This document shows, piece by piece, positions 5,103 through 14,665 of a DNA stretch of 15,117 nt. A model generated the notes under the pieces. The model saw only the letters and a list, made by a program, of their open reading frames with translations. It was not told the origin of the DNA and searched no databases. Each line of letters begins with the position of its first letter. Position 1 is the stretch's first letter. Source of the DNA: an uncultured Anaerococcus sp. (GTDB taxonomy: Bacteria; Bacillota; Clostridia; Tissierellales; Peptoniphilaceae); NCBI RefSeq assembly GCF_947253225.1, contig NZ_CAMXYR010000037.1, forward strand, positions 1 to 15,117, given 5' to 3'. Both the position numbers and the translations under genes were made by a program.

Positions 5103-8100
5103 CTATTTTTTATAGGTTACGTAATCATTCAATGTTTGATTAATTTCTATCTTATTAGTTTTCTCATCATCTAATACCTTATCTACCTTTTCTTTAATTT
5201 CCTCATCCTTTTCTTCGGAAGAAACTATAAGGTTAAGGCTTGTCTTTAGAAGTGTTAGGTCATTTTCATTTTGAAGCTTAAACAAGACATCTATTAATTT
5301 ATTGTATGATTCTTCAACTTGCTTAGCCTTAGAATTTTTGTCATCTAAAACTTTTCTAGCTTGCTCAACTAGACCTTTTAACTCTTTGGTCTTATCAGAT
5401 TTTTCAAGAATATCTTGGTTATTAGCTATATTCTCCACCAAATCTTTTAGCTTTTGTTTATTAATGTTATTTTCATTTTCTTTTAATTTTAATCCAACAA
5501 CTGCCGCTAGTAAGTTTTCATATGCTTTATCACATGAATTTTGATCAATCTTATCTTTATCTAAAATTTCTCTCGCCTTAGCTAAAGATTTTTTCAAGTT
5601 TTCAAAAGATTCATTTGTATACCTAGATTGATCAATAGCAACTGCCTTATAGAAAAGATGTATTAGGGCTGTGGTATCAGCATTTTCTTCATCTAATTCC
5701 TTATCCTCTAATTCGAAACTTAGATTCAAAATTTCTTCATAGAGTGCATCAACCTTAGTTTGGTTGATATCAGCTGACTCTAATACTTTCTCAGCCTCAC
5801 TTACCTTGTCGGCCATTTTTTTGTAGGACTCTTCCGTATACATTTGTTCGTCTAAAGATTTAAAGTAATCTATCATAGATTTCAAATTCTCAGTATCAAC
5901 CTTAGCTTTTTTGACTAGATTAATGGTGAACTTTCTCCTCTTCAATCCATTTTCAGACTCTAGCAAGATGTTTATCTTTGAATCCTTTTCTGGAAGAACA
6001 GTGTATGACGCATTTTCCTTAGTTTTTACATCTATCTTAGCCTTTAAATCATTCGTTGTATAGGAATCCTTCTTAAGCTCTTCCTCGCTTAAGTTCTTGT
6101 TGGAAATCTTCAAGCTATCAAAGTCAGTTGAATCGAAAATTACATTTTCTGATTCAGATAGGTTTAGTGAAGCTTCTGTTAGGCAGGTATGCTTATCTTG
6201 CTTATTTTTTATAATTATTTTAGCAAAGGTTGCTTGACTTGGGTTAAAGTTTAACTTATAATCTTTAACATTTTTACCTAAATCACTAACTTCTAGATCA
6301 TAGTTAACCTCTCTCCAAGAATCTTCTGCTCCTGTTTCAGAAACTAAAAGCTTTATCCTGTCCTTGTCTGGATATTCCGAACCCCTGCCATCAATAGCAA
6401 AAGTTAAACCAGCCTGTCCAAATACCTGTTGAGTAGCATATTCAAAAACTAAATCAAATTCATCTAGGCCTTCTCTAGCTGCATATATGTTTGAAAACAC
6501 GCTATTTTTTGTATTTCTTCTGTTGTATTCTTTCTTGCCATCAAGCAAATTATCTATAGAACCTTCTAGGAGATTTTCATCTACACTTGTAGATTTATTC
6601 ATAGCCTGGCTTATCACATTATCTCCCAAGCTAACTTTCGGACTAGCGATTCTTATATTGGCAATAACATCTACAACTTTACCAAATATATTAGCTTTTC
6701 CATGTTTTTGGATGATTTTTTCTTCTTTGACTTCTTCTGCTGATATAGCATCCCACTTAACATTAAAGTTTGTATCTATTATATCTCCATTACTCTTAAC
6801 ACCAGGCCTTTGACTTGGTAGGGATGGGATAACATTAGGTAGAGTGTTTACTGATACATTAAGTAAGGCCACAACATCATCTACTACATTTACATTTACG
6901 GATACTTCATGCCCTAATTCAGTCTTACCTTTGATTTCAAACTTACCTTCCTTATCCAATAAGCTATTGTCAAAGGCCTCCCAACTTACCTTCACATCTC
7001 TTGTTGATCTATCAGAAAATGTTGCCTTAACACTTTGAGGCAAGTTGATTCTGGATGATTTCTTAACTGTATAGGTCTTGCTATAGGTATAATATGAAAC
7101 TCCAGCTTCAGCATCAAAATCATGTACCTTGTTGGTTTTTAGGCTAAGAGCTTTAGCCTTCAATCCTTCAGATGTTATATTTATATTTATATCTCCTGAA
7201 GATTTGCCGGCCTTAACAATTGCTATCAATGAGCCAGCGTGAGCATTTCTATTACCTTCATCATAGGCTTGATGGTCGGCTTGCAAGCCATTATCCATAG
7301 CTATAAGACTACCGTTTCCTGTAACGTCAACTTTAATATTGTTATTCGCATTGGTTACTATATTTCCATTCTTATCCTTTATGTCAATTCTGACATAGGC
7401 AAGATCTTTTCCATCATTATCTAGGCTCTTCTTATCTAGGCTAGCCTCTATATATTCGGCCTTACCTGTAGTTTCTACAAAATTTCTTCCTACAGTATTT
7501 TTAATTTCTTTACCATTTTTATCGTAAGCTACAGCTTCAATTTTTCCATCTTCGTATTTTAAATTGTATTTTACATACAAGGATTCGTTTCCACTTTCGC
7601 CCTCTACAGTTTTATACCTAAAGCCTGACTTAGTAGTGTTAGTTATCAATTTTTTCTTACCTAAAGAGCGTCTTTGTCCGCCCCTTGGGGTAAAGAACAA
7701 CTCTACACTATCTGCATTTGTATAAACAACTATAGGAACTCCACCCGCTCCATTACTTACAATATCCCTTCCCCATGCTGGTAATAGATGAAGAGTAGTA
7801 TCTTTATCGTTCCATACGGATCTGTACAAGTAGTAAGAGTCTTTTTCTAGGCCTGCGGTATCAATTATTCCAAAATAGGAAGCCTTAGGTGATGGCCAAA
7901 TTCCTTGAGCTCCAGGTATGGTTCCATTCCATGGAGTTGGTTCTCCCAAGTAGTCAAAACCAGTCCAAACGGCTTCACCCAATACATGATCTCTCGTAAT
8001 TGTGTCATACCAAGCCTTAGAAGCAAGTGCGCCCCAGTTAACTCTCGAATTATCGTAACTTGTTAGGTTCTTATCTATGGTTTGAGAGCCTCCATTTGTC

Positions 8101-9824
8101 CTATAATAAATCCCTCTGGAATTGATTGATGAAGCGGTTTCAGAACCAAACAAAGTCCAATCAGGATGGTCGTTTTTAAGTTGATCGTACCTATTATCAT
8201 TAACATAGTTTACGCCTACGATACCACCCGCATCACTAATTGCTTGAGCCATAGCCACAACATTGTTGTTATAACCGCCCTTTAGTTGGTTATCTCCCAT
8301 AGTTACATATCTTGTGTCATCTATTTCTTGGGTCCATTTAATGAGATTTCTCATTACTCCTGGATACTCGCCTTGCCTAGACCAATTTGTTCCTTCCAAG
8401 ACTTCGTTACCCATTGACCACATAACTATAGAAGGATCGTTTTTACCCCTACTGACCATCTGTTTTATAGCAAACTCTGCCCAGGTCATATCTCTTGTAG
8501 AATTTATTAATTCACTTTCTCCTACTTCTTTTTCAAAATAAGTAGAAAAATCATTTGAGTTGCTATTTTTTGGTAAGATCCAACCATCAAAAGCCTCATC
8601 TATTAGGAGCATTCCATACTTATTTGCAGCATTTATTAGGGCTCTTGACGCTGGATTATGGGTTACCCTAATTGTATTAGTTCCCATATCTTTTAGGATT
8701 CTAACTTGTCTATCTATAGCACTTTCATAAGCTCTAGCTCCAAGAGAACCCTGGTCGTGGTGCATGCAGACACCCTTTATCTTTATTTTTTTGCCATTTA
8801 ATAGAAATCCATCTTTATTATTAGCTTCAATGAATCTAAAACCATAGTCTGTTTTATCTTCATCTATAACTTGACCATCCTCTTCAATTTTTGTTTCAAC
8901 TACATAAAGATTAGGGTCATCTACGTCCCAAAGTTTAGGATTATTCGCTTGAAAGTCAGCCTTATTTTCAGTAGTTTTTCCTGGATCCAAGCTTATATTT
9001 TGGGAAGTGTAGCTTGCAACTTCACTTTCATCTTCCTTGCTATAAACTCTATGTTTTATTAAAAAAGTCCTTTTCTTATCAGAATCATTTTTAACTTTTG
9101 TTTTTACATTCATTGTAACTGTATTTGTGTTTCTAGCATTTAATGTAGGAGTTTTGATGTCAACTCCATACAAATCTATATGAAGATTTTCTGAAACTAT
9201 CAAACTTACATCTCTATAAATACCAGAGCCTGAATACCACCTACTTGAAGGAACAGGATTATCAGTTCTAACTGAAATTACATTATTTCCACCAAAATTT
9301 AGGTAAGGAGTTATATCATAAGCGAAGGGCGTGTAACCATAAGCATGGAATCCAAGCTTATGGCCGTTTATATAGACTGTAGATGTCATATATACCCCAT
9401 CAAAATATATAGTATATTTCTTATCTTTGTTAGTTGCAGGTATAGAGAAAGACTTCCTATACCATGCGACTCCTCCTAGTTTATATCCTGATTCAGCTTC
9501 TCCTCTGGACGTGTATTCGCCTTCCAAACTATAATCATGAGGAAGTTCAATATTTCTCCAAGAGGAGTCGTCAAAGTTATCTTTTTCTGCTCCAGATTGA
9601 TCTCCTAACTTAAATTTCCAGTTAGAGTCAAAATCCATTATTTTCTGTGTTGGATCAGAATTTTCCAAAAAAACATTTTCCGGCTTCGAGATTATAACGC
9701 TTGAAGATGAGCTATCTGCGTGGGATTTGAAAGGTAGGCCACCTATATTCCCAGCCACTAGGCTTAGGGCTAATATTGAACTAATTATTTTGTGTTTTGC
9801 ATTTTTTATAGTCTTATTTCCCAT
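5103..9824 (-). CDS. Secreted GH2 beta-galactosidase with Ig-like, galactose-binding-like and FIVAR domains
   Basis: This 1573-residue exported enzyme most likely removes terminal beta-linked galactose from host glycans, as pneumococcal BgaA does. It has a signal peptide (about 1-36, ending SHA), a GH2 sugar-binding domain (about 60-215), an Ig-like sandwich (217-330) and a TIM barrel (335-640). Within the barrel, E474 in WSMGNE is the likely acid/base and E562 in FGSETA the nucleophile. Next come a DUF4982-like domain (about 675-770), a GH2 C5-type domain (about 783-892), two Ig-like domains (about 925-980 and 985-1058) and a galactose-binding-like sandwich (about 1065-1225). A small beta domain (1227-1305) precedes three FIVAR-like repeats (1311-1374, 1383-1446, 1455-1517). 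The protein ends in YVTYKK with no sorting signal, unlike BgaA, which is wall-anchored. It starts ten bases after the GH84 stop with GAGG as its ribosome binding site and is the last gene of the operon. Exact linkage preference cannot be read from sequence. Confidence 0.9.
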   Translation of the reverse strand: MGNKTIKNAKHKIISSILALSLVAGNIGGLPFKSHADSSSSSVIISKPENVFLENSDPTQKIMDFDSNWKFKLGDQSGAEKDNFDDSSWRNIELPHDYSLEGEYTSRGEAESGYKLGGVAWYRKSFSIPATNKDKKYTIYFDGVYMTSTVYINGHKLGFHAYGYTPFAYDITPYLNFGGNNVISVRTDNPVPSSRWYSGSGIYRDVSLIVSENLHIDLYGVDIKTPTLNARNTNTVTMNVKTKVKNDSDKKRTFLIKHRVYSKEDESEVASYTSQNISLDPGKTTENKADFQANNPKLWDVDDPNLYVVETKIEEDGQVIDEDKTDYGFRFIEANNKDGFLLNGKKIKIKGVCMHHDQGSLGARAYESAIDRQVRILKDMGTNTIRVTHNPASRALINAANKYGMLLIDEAFDGWILPKNSNSNDFSTYFEKEVGESELINSTRDMTWAEFAIKQMVSRGKNDPSIVMWSMGNEVLEGTNWSRQGEYPGVMRNLIKWTQEIDDTRYVTMGDNQLKGGYNNNVVAMAQAISDAGGIVGVNYVNDNRYDQLKNDHPDWTLFGSETASSINSRGIYYRTNGGSQTIDKNLTSYDNSRVNWGALASKAWYDTITRDHVLGEAVWTGFDYLGEPTPWNGTIPGAQGIWPSPKASYFGIIDTAGLEKDSYYLYRSVWNDKDTTLHLLPAWGRDIVSNGAGGVPIVVYTNADSVELFFTPRGGQRRSLGKKKLITNTTKSGFRYKTVEGESGNESLYVKYNLKYEDGKIEAVAYDKNGKEIKNTVGRNFVETTGKAEYIEASLDKKSLDNDGKDLAYVRIDIKDKNGNIVTNANNNIKVDVTGNGSLIAMDNGLQADHQAYDEGNRNAHAGSLIAIVKAGKSSGDININITSEGLKAKALSLKTNKVHDFDAEAGVSYYTYSKTYTVKKSSRINLPQSVKATFSDRSTRDVKVSWEAFDNSLLDKEGKFEIKGKTELGHEVSVNVNVVDDVVALLNVSVNTLPNVIPSLPSQRPGVKSNGDIIDTNFNVKWDAISAEEVKEEKIIQKHGKANIFGKVVDVIANIRIASPKVSLGDNVISQAMNKSTSVDENLLEGSIDNLLDGKKEYNRRNTKNSVFSNIYAAREGLDEFDLVFEYATQQVFGQAGLTFAIDGRGSEYPDKDRIKLLVSETGAEDSWREVNYDLEVSDLGKNVKDYKLNFNPSQATFAKIIIKNKQDKHTCLTEASLNLSESENVIFDSTDFDSLKISNKNLSEEELKKDSYTTNDLKAKIDVKTKENASYTVLPEKDSKINILLESENGLKRRKFTINLVKKAKVDTENLKSMIDYFKSLDEQMYTEESYKKMADKVSEAEKVLESADINQTKVDALYEEILNLSFELEDKELDEENADTTALIHLFYKAVAIDQSRYTNESFENLKKSLAKAREILDKDKIDQNSCDKAYENLLAAVVGLKLKENENNINKQKLKDLVENIANNQDILEKSDKTKELKGLVEQARKVLDDKNSKAKQVEESYNKLIDVLFKLQNENDLTLLKTSLNLIVSSEEKDEEIKEKVDKVLDDEKTNKIEINQTLNDYVTYKK

Positions 9825-9834
9825 ACCCTACCTC

Positions 9835-12825
9835 TTATTTTAGCTCTAAATCTAACATTGCTTCTAGTAGTGATTCATAACAGTCATCTACTTCTTCTTG
9901 TTTAGCTCTAGTATTTTTGAATACCTCTTTAGCTTTATCTAAGGCTTGTTTGTAAATTTCTATAGATTCATTTGTATATTTATCGCTATCATATGTTACA
10001 CTTGAGTCAAGAAGCGCTTTAAGTCTTGACTTATCAATAGGTGTTGAATCTTTTTTCCTAAGAGCTAGTAGTTTGTTGCTTAGATTGTTGTAGGCTTTAT
10101 CAACTTCTTCTTGGCTAGCATTTATGTTTTTATTTACTTCTAGGGCACTTGTCAACGCCTCTTTAACCTTAGCCATAGTATTTTTTTCATATTTATTTTC
10201 GTTTTCTACTACATCTTGTGAGGCTTTTATTAAAATTTCTAATCTTTCTTTATCGGCTACTGACTCATCTCGTTCTTCCAAAGAAAATACGGCATCCATA
10301 AGTTCTTCATATACCTTGTCGACTTCTTCTTGACTAGATAATTTTCTAGAACTTACCTTCTTCGCTTCTTCTAATTTTTTAGCCAAGCGATCAAATGATT
10401 CGCTGGTATATCCTTCTTTTTCGATAGTTTCAGAATATTCAATCATCTCTTTTAAGGATGTCTTATCAGCTTCCTTTACATCAAGAGTTTTAACCATCAT
10501 ATTAGAAACTTGAACCCAATAATGACCTTCGGTCAAGCTCCTAACGGCAACATATCTTGCAGTTATTCCTTCGTCACTGAAATCTATTTCTGTTACTTTC
10601 TTGGCTTCTTTTTGAGTTATAACATCTCCATATCTCTTCCAGTTAACCTTATCATTTGAATATATTATTTCATATTCGCTAAAATGGTCGTTTGCAGAGC
10701 TTCCACCCATTACTAATCTGAATCTGCCTAGTGGGTATTCTTCCTTTAAATCAAATCCGATGTAGTCTCCCTTCCTGTAAGTATCGCCAGGGGTTGACCA
10801 CCAGGTGAAAGAATTATCATTCAAATCAATCATCTTTTTCTTGCTATGGTTTTGGTAAATTCCGTAAGGAGCAGATGTAATAATGTTTTCTTCGCTTATG
10901 TTTGGATTTTTGAATGGTCCTGTTTTAGCATTAGGATCTATTGCAACTTCCGCCAAAACTTCGTGCATTTTTTCAACATTAGCTCTAATTCTCTTGCTTC
11001 CTGTCCTTATAGGAAGTTCTTTGCCTCTGGAGTTAAAGGTGTGGGCGTTAGCTTTCTTCCATATAGCATCTGCCTCTTTAAACATTTGGACAAGGTTTTT
11101 GTCTCCACCTTTTTGTGCATAGTATTCTATAGCTTCGATATCTTTTATTGCTGCAAGAGATGTATCTTTCATTGATTCAAGATATGGTTTTAGTTCGTCT
11201 TTAATATCTTTGTTTGACGCTTTCTCATTATAATCATCAACATTGTCGGCTATCTTTTGATATTCCGCCTTTAGTTTATCCCCTTTTTCTTTGATAGCAT
11301 CCTTATCTTGCTTATCAACTGCATCCTCAAATTCTTTGATAAATGGAAGCAATTCTTCAGATTCTTTTAGAGAATAACCTACTCCATCTGATGAGGTGTT
11401 GTGTTTTGCAAAGTTTCTAAGTTCTTCTGTTGCATTTGCTTCTACATATTTAAAGGAATCGTACCAGGACTGTTGAGCATCAAAGTCTTCCACATTCCAG
11501 GTATAATCCGCCATAGCAAATAGTGAAAGTTGTGATAGGTGAGCGTGTTCCATAGGGTTGGTTACAACTCCAATCATGCTTTTTGCATCGTTGGAAACCA
11601 TTTCCATAGGTCCAATAAATACTCTCCTAAAAGATTTATCTATATCATTTACTGACCAGTTCAACCAGAACAAAGGACTTCTACGTTCTTTTCCAAAAGT
11701 GCCCCTGTTTTTGAATTTTTGAAGGTCTGACTCATTTATATAACTCATAGTTGAACTACCAGTGAAAAATATTTGAACATTATCAGGGAATTCCCTATCC
11801 CATTTATTTAACTCGCTAGCATTCCAATTCCATGATAAGGTATAAGATGTTGGGCAAAAAAGTAAATCATACACATCACCCTTATCCTTAGCCCATTTTG
11901 ATAATTCATTCATCAACCTAACAACAACATCTCTATTAGTACCTTGGATATCATCAGCAAGTACCCCATATTGTCTTACCCCAGCTTTATATAGTTGTTC
12001 GAACTTATTAATTATTTTTGGAATATCTTCATCTGCATTGGCACTTGTTAGCGGATTATTCATAAATGGATGAATGGTCCAAACGAATCTATTTTTGTTT
12101 TCATTACCTACTTCTGCCAATCTTCTTATATTATCTATATCTTCTTTTGGATATAAGTCTCTCCACTTCTGATTGTGGTATGGATCATCTTTTGGTGCAA
12201 AAACAAAAATGTTGTTTTTAAATTGACCTCCAAATTTTAGGTTATCAATTCTATTATCCCATCCCCATGGATTACCATAAAATCCTTCAATAGCTCCCCT
12301 AAATTTTACAGAGGAATAATCATTAATCACCAAATTTCTTACTTCTTTGTTGGCTTGCCTTAGTATTAAGTCTAAAGTTTCTAGGCCATAAAAGCTCGCA
12401 TCAGTATCTTTTCCAACTATGGCAATTGTCTTATTTTTTACAGATAAGCAATAAGCATCAAAGTGTCCATAAATATCCTTATCATCTGCATTTTGTTTAA
12501 AATACTTATCAGCTTGGTCATTAGAACCCTTTATGCCTACCAAGATATTGGTGCCAGCTTGCTCTTTTGATGAAATTGTATAATTTATTCCGTTATTCTT
12601 TAAAACATTCTCTGCCTTTTGTTTAGTGTACTTATCAAGTTTATCAGCTAAAACTAAATTAACTTGACCCTTTAGAGAAGTGTTGCCTTCTTGATATTCT
12701 ATCTCGTGCACTTTAGGATATATTTCATAATCTTGTCCGCTCGCCAAAGAGGACTTGGCGAAAATAGCAAAGGTGCATATCATAATCACCAGTAAGACAA
12801 CCTTGTTTAATTTTATTTTATTCAT
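9835..12825 (-). CDS. Secreted GH84 beta-N-acetylglucosaminidase with CBM32-like and FIVAR domains
   Basis: The 996-residue product has a signal peptide (about 1-29), an N-terminal GH20b-like alpha/beta domain (about 35-170) and a GH84 barrel starting at RGAIEGFYGNPW (176-187). The GH84 catalytic aspartate pair is D291-D292 in GVLADDIQG. The family uses substrate-assisted catalysis to remove terminal beta-GlcNAc. A helical region follows (about 480-630), then an F5/8 type C (CBM32-like) domain (about 640-782, with FTWWSTPG and YIGFDL) and three FIVAR repeats (about 785-850, 856-925, 930-996). Relatives are clostridial NagH/NagJ, historically called hyaluronidases although GH84 enzymes act on GlcNAc ends. 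It has no wall-anchor signal and stops right after the last FIVAR. GAGG precedes the ATG at 12825. Its neighbour GH2 would expose the GlcNAc this enzyme removes. Confidence 0.92.
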   Translation of the reverse strand: MNKIKLNKVVLLVIMICTFAIFAKSSLASGQDYEIYPKVHEIEYQEGNTSLKGQVNLVLADKLDKYTKQKAENVLKNNGINYTISSKEQAGTNILVGIKGSNDQADKYFKQNADDKDIYGHFDAYCLSVKNKTIAIVGKDTDASFYGLETLDLILRQANKEVRNLVINDYSSVKFRGAIEGFYGNPWGWDNRIDNLKFGGQFKNNIFVFAPKDDPYHNQKWRDLYPKEDIDNIRRLAEVGNENKNRFVWTIHPFMNNPLTSANADEDIPKIINKFEQLYKAGVRQYGVLADDIQGTNRDVVVRLMNELSKWAKDKGDVYDLLFCPTSYTLSWNWNASELNKWDREFPDNVQIFFTGSSTMSYINESDLQKFKNRGTFGKERRSPLFWLNWSVNDIDKSFRRVFIGPMEMVSNDAKSMIGVVTNPMEHAHLSQLSLFAMADYTWNVEDFDAQQSWYDSFKYVEANATEELRNFAKHNTSSDGVGYSLKESEELLPFIKEFEDAVDKQDKDAIKEKGDKLKAEYQKIADNVDDYNEKASNKDIKDELKPYLESMKDTSLAAIKDIEAIEYYAQKGGDKNLVQMFKEADAIWKKANAHTFNSRGKELPIRTGSKRIRANVEKMHEVLAEVAIDPNAKTGPFKNPNISEENIITSAPYGIYQNHSKKKMIDLNDNSFTWWSTPGDTYRKGDYIGFDLKEEYPLGRFRLVMGGSSANDHFSEYEIIYSNDKVNWKRYGDVITQKEAKKVTEIDFSDEGITARYVAVRSLTEGHYWVQVSNMMVKTLDVKEADKTSLKEMIEYSETIEKEGYTSESFDRLAKKLEEAKKVSSRKLSSQEEVDKVYEELMDAVFSLEERDESVADKERLEILIKASQDVVENENKYEKNTMAKVKEALTSALEVNKNINASQEEVDKAYNNLSNKLLALRKKDSTPIDKSRLKALLDSSVTYDSDKYTNESIEIYKQALDKAKEVFKNTRAKQEEVDDCYESLLEAMLDLELK

Positions 12826-12852
12826 AATTACCTCTCGAATATTTTAGGTTAC

Positions 12853-12862
12853 GTTTGCAAAC
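12853..12862. promoter_or_regulatory. Perfect palindrome GTTTGCAAAC between operon genes
   Basis: This 10-bp palindrome lies 28 bases upstream of the GH84 start codon, next to a 13-bp hairpin. It resembles half-sites of LacI-type sugar regulators but has GC rather than CG at the centre, so I do not assign a regulator. It could also be the loop-closing part of an RNA structure. Confidence 0.25.
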
Positions 12863-12865
12863 TTC

Positions 12866-12900
12866 TACCTACACTAAGGGTTTTTAACTTAGCGTAGGTA
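12866..12900 (-). other. Intergenic mRNA hairpin between the FIVAR protein and GH84 genes
   Basis: A 13-bp stem (arms 12866-12878 and 12888-12900) closes a 9-base loop. At one position the minus-strand RNA forms a G-U pair, whereas the plus-strand RNA would have an A-C mismatch, so the structure suits the transcribed strand. No T tract follows, so it is not a terminator. It sits in the only sizeable gap (92 bases) of the operon and may set mRNA processing or stability between the genes. I see no promoter in this gap. Confidence 0.6.
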
Positions 12901-12917
12901 ATAGCTCTCTTAGAATT

Positions 12918-14663
12918 TTATTCAGTCATTAAGATGCCTAATAAATCTTCATAAGCCTTATTAATATCATCTTGACTAGAACCTGCTTTATCATAAACTT
13001 CTTTGGCTTTGACACAGGCCTTGGCAAGTTTATCACTTTTAGCTAAATCGGACTTTTCTATTGATTCAAGTAGCTCTTTTAATTTTGACCTATCTCTTAA
13101 ATCGCTAGATTGTTTCTGGTCAATATTCATTATAGCTTCAAGCAAATCAAAATAAGCATTGTCTACCTCAGTTTTGCTTGTGCCTTTACTCTTATAAACT
13201 TCCTCAGCCTTTTCGCAAGATTTCTTTACTAGCTCTAGTGATCCTTTTTCATAAGTTTTTGACTTGTCAGCTAGTAGATCCTTAGCCAAATCAATTCCTA
13301 AAAGCAGCTTAGACTTATCTAACTTAACCTCCTCTTCTTTTTCTTCTAGCATAAATATTTTATCTAGGAGCTCGTCATATATTTTATCTACTACATCTTG
13401 AGCTAAACTAGGATCTTTTAATGTTTCTTTTGCATTTTTTATTGCAACTTCCAAGTTCATCCTAGATTCATCCCCATACTCATCCAAATTAAAACTTTCT
13501 GCATAAGCTAAACATTCCTTTAACTGGCTGGTATCTGCCTTAGACCTAATCTCTACTAGATTTTTTATATATTTTTTTAAATATTCAACAGCCTTGTCTA
13601 CATCCAGTTGAGAAGCTCTTTTATTTTTGAGAACAGATTTTGAATAAACTAATTCCTCTTGAAGCTCATTAAAGGATTCTTGAGTATACTTATTTTTTTT
13701 GAAAGACTCAGCTTTCTTAATTAGATTTTCTAATTCAACCTTGTTAGCTTTATTGAAAGATATAAGTCTTCCTATACTTTCCTTTAATTTTTCGAAAGCT
13801 TTGTCAACATCTTCCTGTTCTAGATCCTTATTCTTGAGAACCTTATCTATTTCTGGCAAGATTTTTTCAAAATTTTTGTAACTTGTGTATGTGTAGTCAT
13901 CCTTATCAAGTTTGAGTGCTTTTTCATAAAGGTCTTTAAGTTTTGTTAGCTCCAAAGGTTTTTTGACATAATCTTTGCCCCAAGCTTGCAATTCTGTAAC
14001 TGCTAGCGATTTCCCCTCTGGTGGAAGCATAACTATCCTTATCGCAAAAGTTTCTACTTTGTCAAAGGAAATATCATTTATCTTATTTCTATCTAAATTA
14101 TTCGCTCTTAAATTCTCTACGCTCTTCCAGTTTTGAGGATTATTAAATGAGTTATCTTTCTCATCAGCCATATGAGCATGATTTTTTATCCCCTCTGGCT
14201 TAGAGCCAACATAATATTCAACCCTAATTTTTTGAGGCATCTTTGTTCCGTGGTCTTCAAAAAAGCTTAGTGATAATCCACTCACTTCTTGTTTTCTCGC
14301 TTTTTTATCCCCAAATATTACACCAATATATTGGTTGCCCTTTAAGGCATTTCTCTGCCAGGTTGTCCATCTATTATTTCCTTTTGATCCATCTATATCA
14401 ATTATTCCATCATTTAATGAACTTACCTTATCATTTGAGCCTGGTGGATCATTGGTGAAAGAAGCAAAAGCTTTTGGATATTCATAACTTGTTGTTTGGC
14501 TAATTATTTTATAAGATTGTTTGTCAATATTCGCTTCTTGACCAAGTTTGTCATAAACTCCAACATCAGAATCTTCTGTAGCAAAACAACTACTTGGTGC
14601 TAAAGCAAGACCAGCCGTTGTTGCCAAAATTGTAACAAGGCTTAAAACTTTTTTCTTATTCAT
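12918..14663 (-). CDS. Secreted FIVAR-repeat protein with an N-terminal galactose-binding-like domain
   Basis: The 581-residue product has a signal peptide (about 1-29, SSCFA). It then has a beta-sandwich domain (about 48-231) of the discoidin/carbohydrate-binding kind found in many clostridial and bifidobacterial glycosidases, with LNDGIIDIDG, the aromatic NRWTTWQR and a final VTELQAWG strand. Five FIVAR repeats follow (about 239-301, 307-371, 378-440, 449-515, 525-581), each a three-helix module ending near E/QEDVDKAYE. FIVAR modules occur in adhesins and large extracellular glycosidases and are thought to bind or space. There is no catalytic domain and no wall-anchor signal, so its job is probably binding of glycans or of the cell surface (inference). 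GAGGT lies just before the ATG at 14663, only two bases after the stop of the anchored protein upstream, so the two are co-translated. Confidence 0.85.
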   Translation of the reverse strand: MNKKKVLSLVTILATTAGLALAPSSCFATEDSDVGVYDKLGQEANIDKQSYKIISQTTSYEYPKAFASFTNDPPGSNDKVSSLNDGIIDIDGSKGNNRWTTWQRNALKGNQYIGVIFGDKKARKQEVSGLSLSFFEDHGTKMPQKIRVEYYVGSKPEGIKNHAHMADEKDNSFNNPQNWKSVENLRANNLDRNKINDISFDKVETFAIRIVMLPPEGKSLAVTELQAWGKDYVKKPLELTKLKDLYEKALKLDKDDYTYTSYKNFEKILPEIDKVLKNKDLEQEDVDKAFEKLKESIGRLISFNKANKVELENLIKKAESFKKNKYTQESFNELQEELVYSKSVLKNKRASQLDVDKAVEYLKKYIKNLVEIRSKADTSQLKECLAYAESFNLDEYGDESRMNLEVAIKNAKETLKDPSLAQDVVDKIYDELLDKIFMLEEKEEEVKLDKSKLLLGIDLAKDLLADKSKTYEKGSLELVKKSCEKAEEVYKSKGTSKTEVDNAYFDLLEAIMNIDQKQSSDLRDRSKLKELLESIEKSDLAKSDKLAKACVKAKEVYDKAGSSQDDINKAYEDLLGILMTE

Positions 14664-14665
14664 TT

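Noticed and set aside
12866..12900. The intergenic hairpin as a terminator of the FIVAR protein gene
   Set aside because: No T tract follows on the minus strand, and the next gene has no promoter that I can find in the gap.
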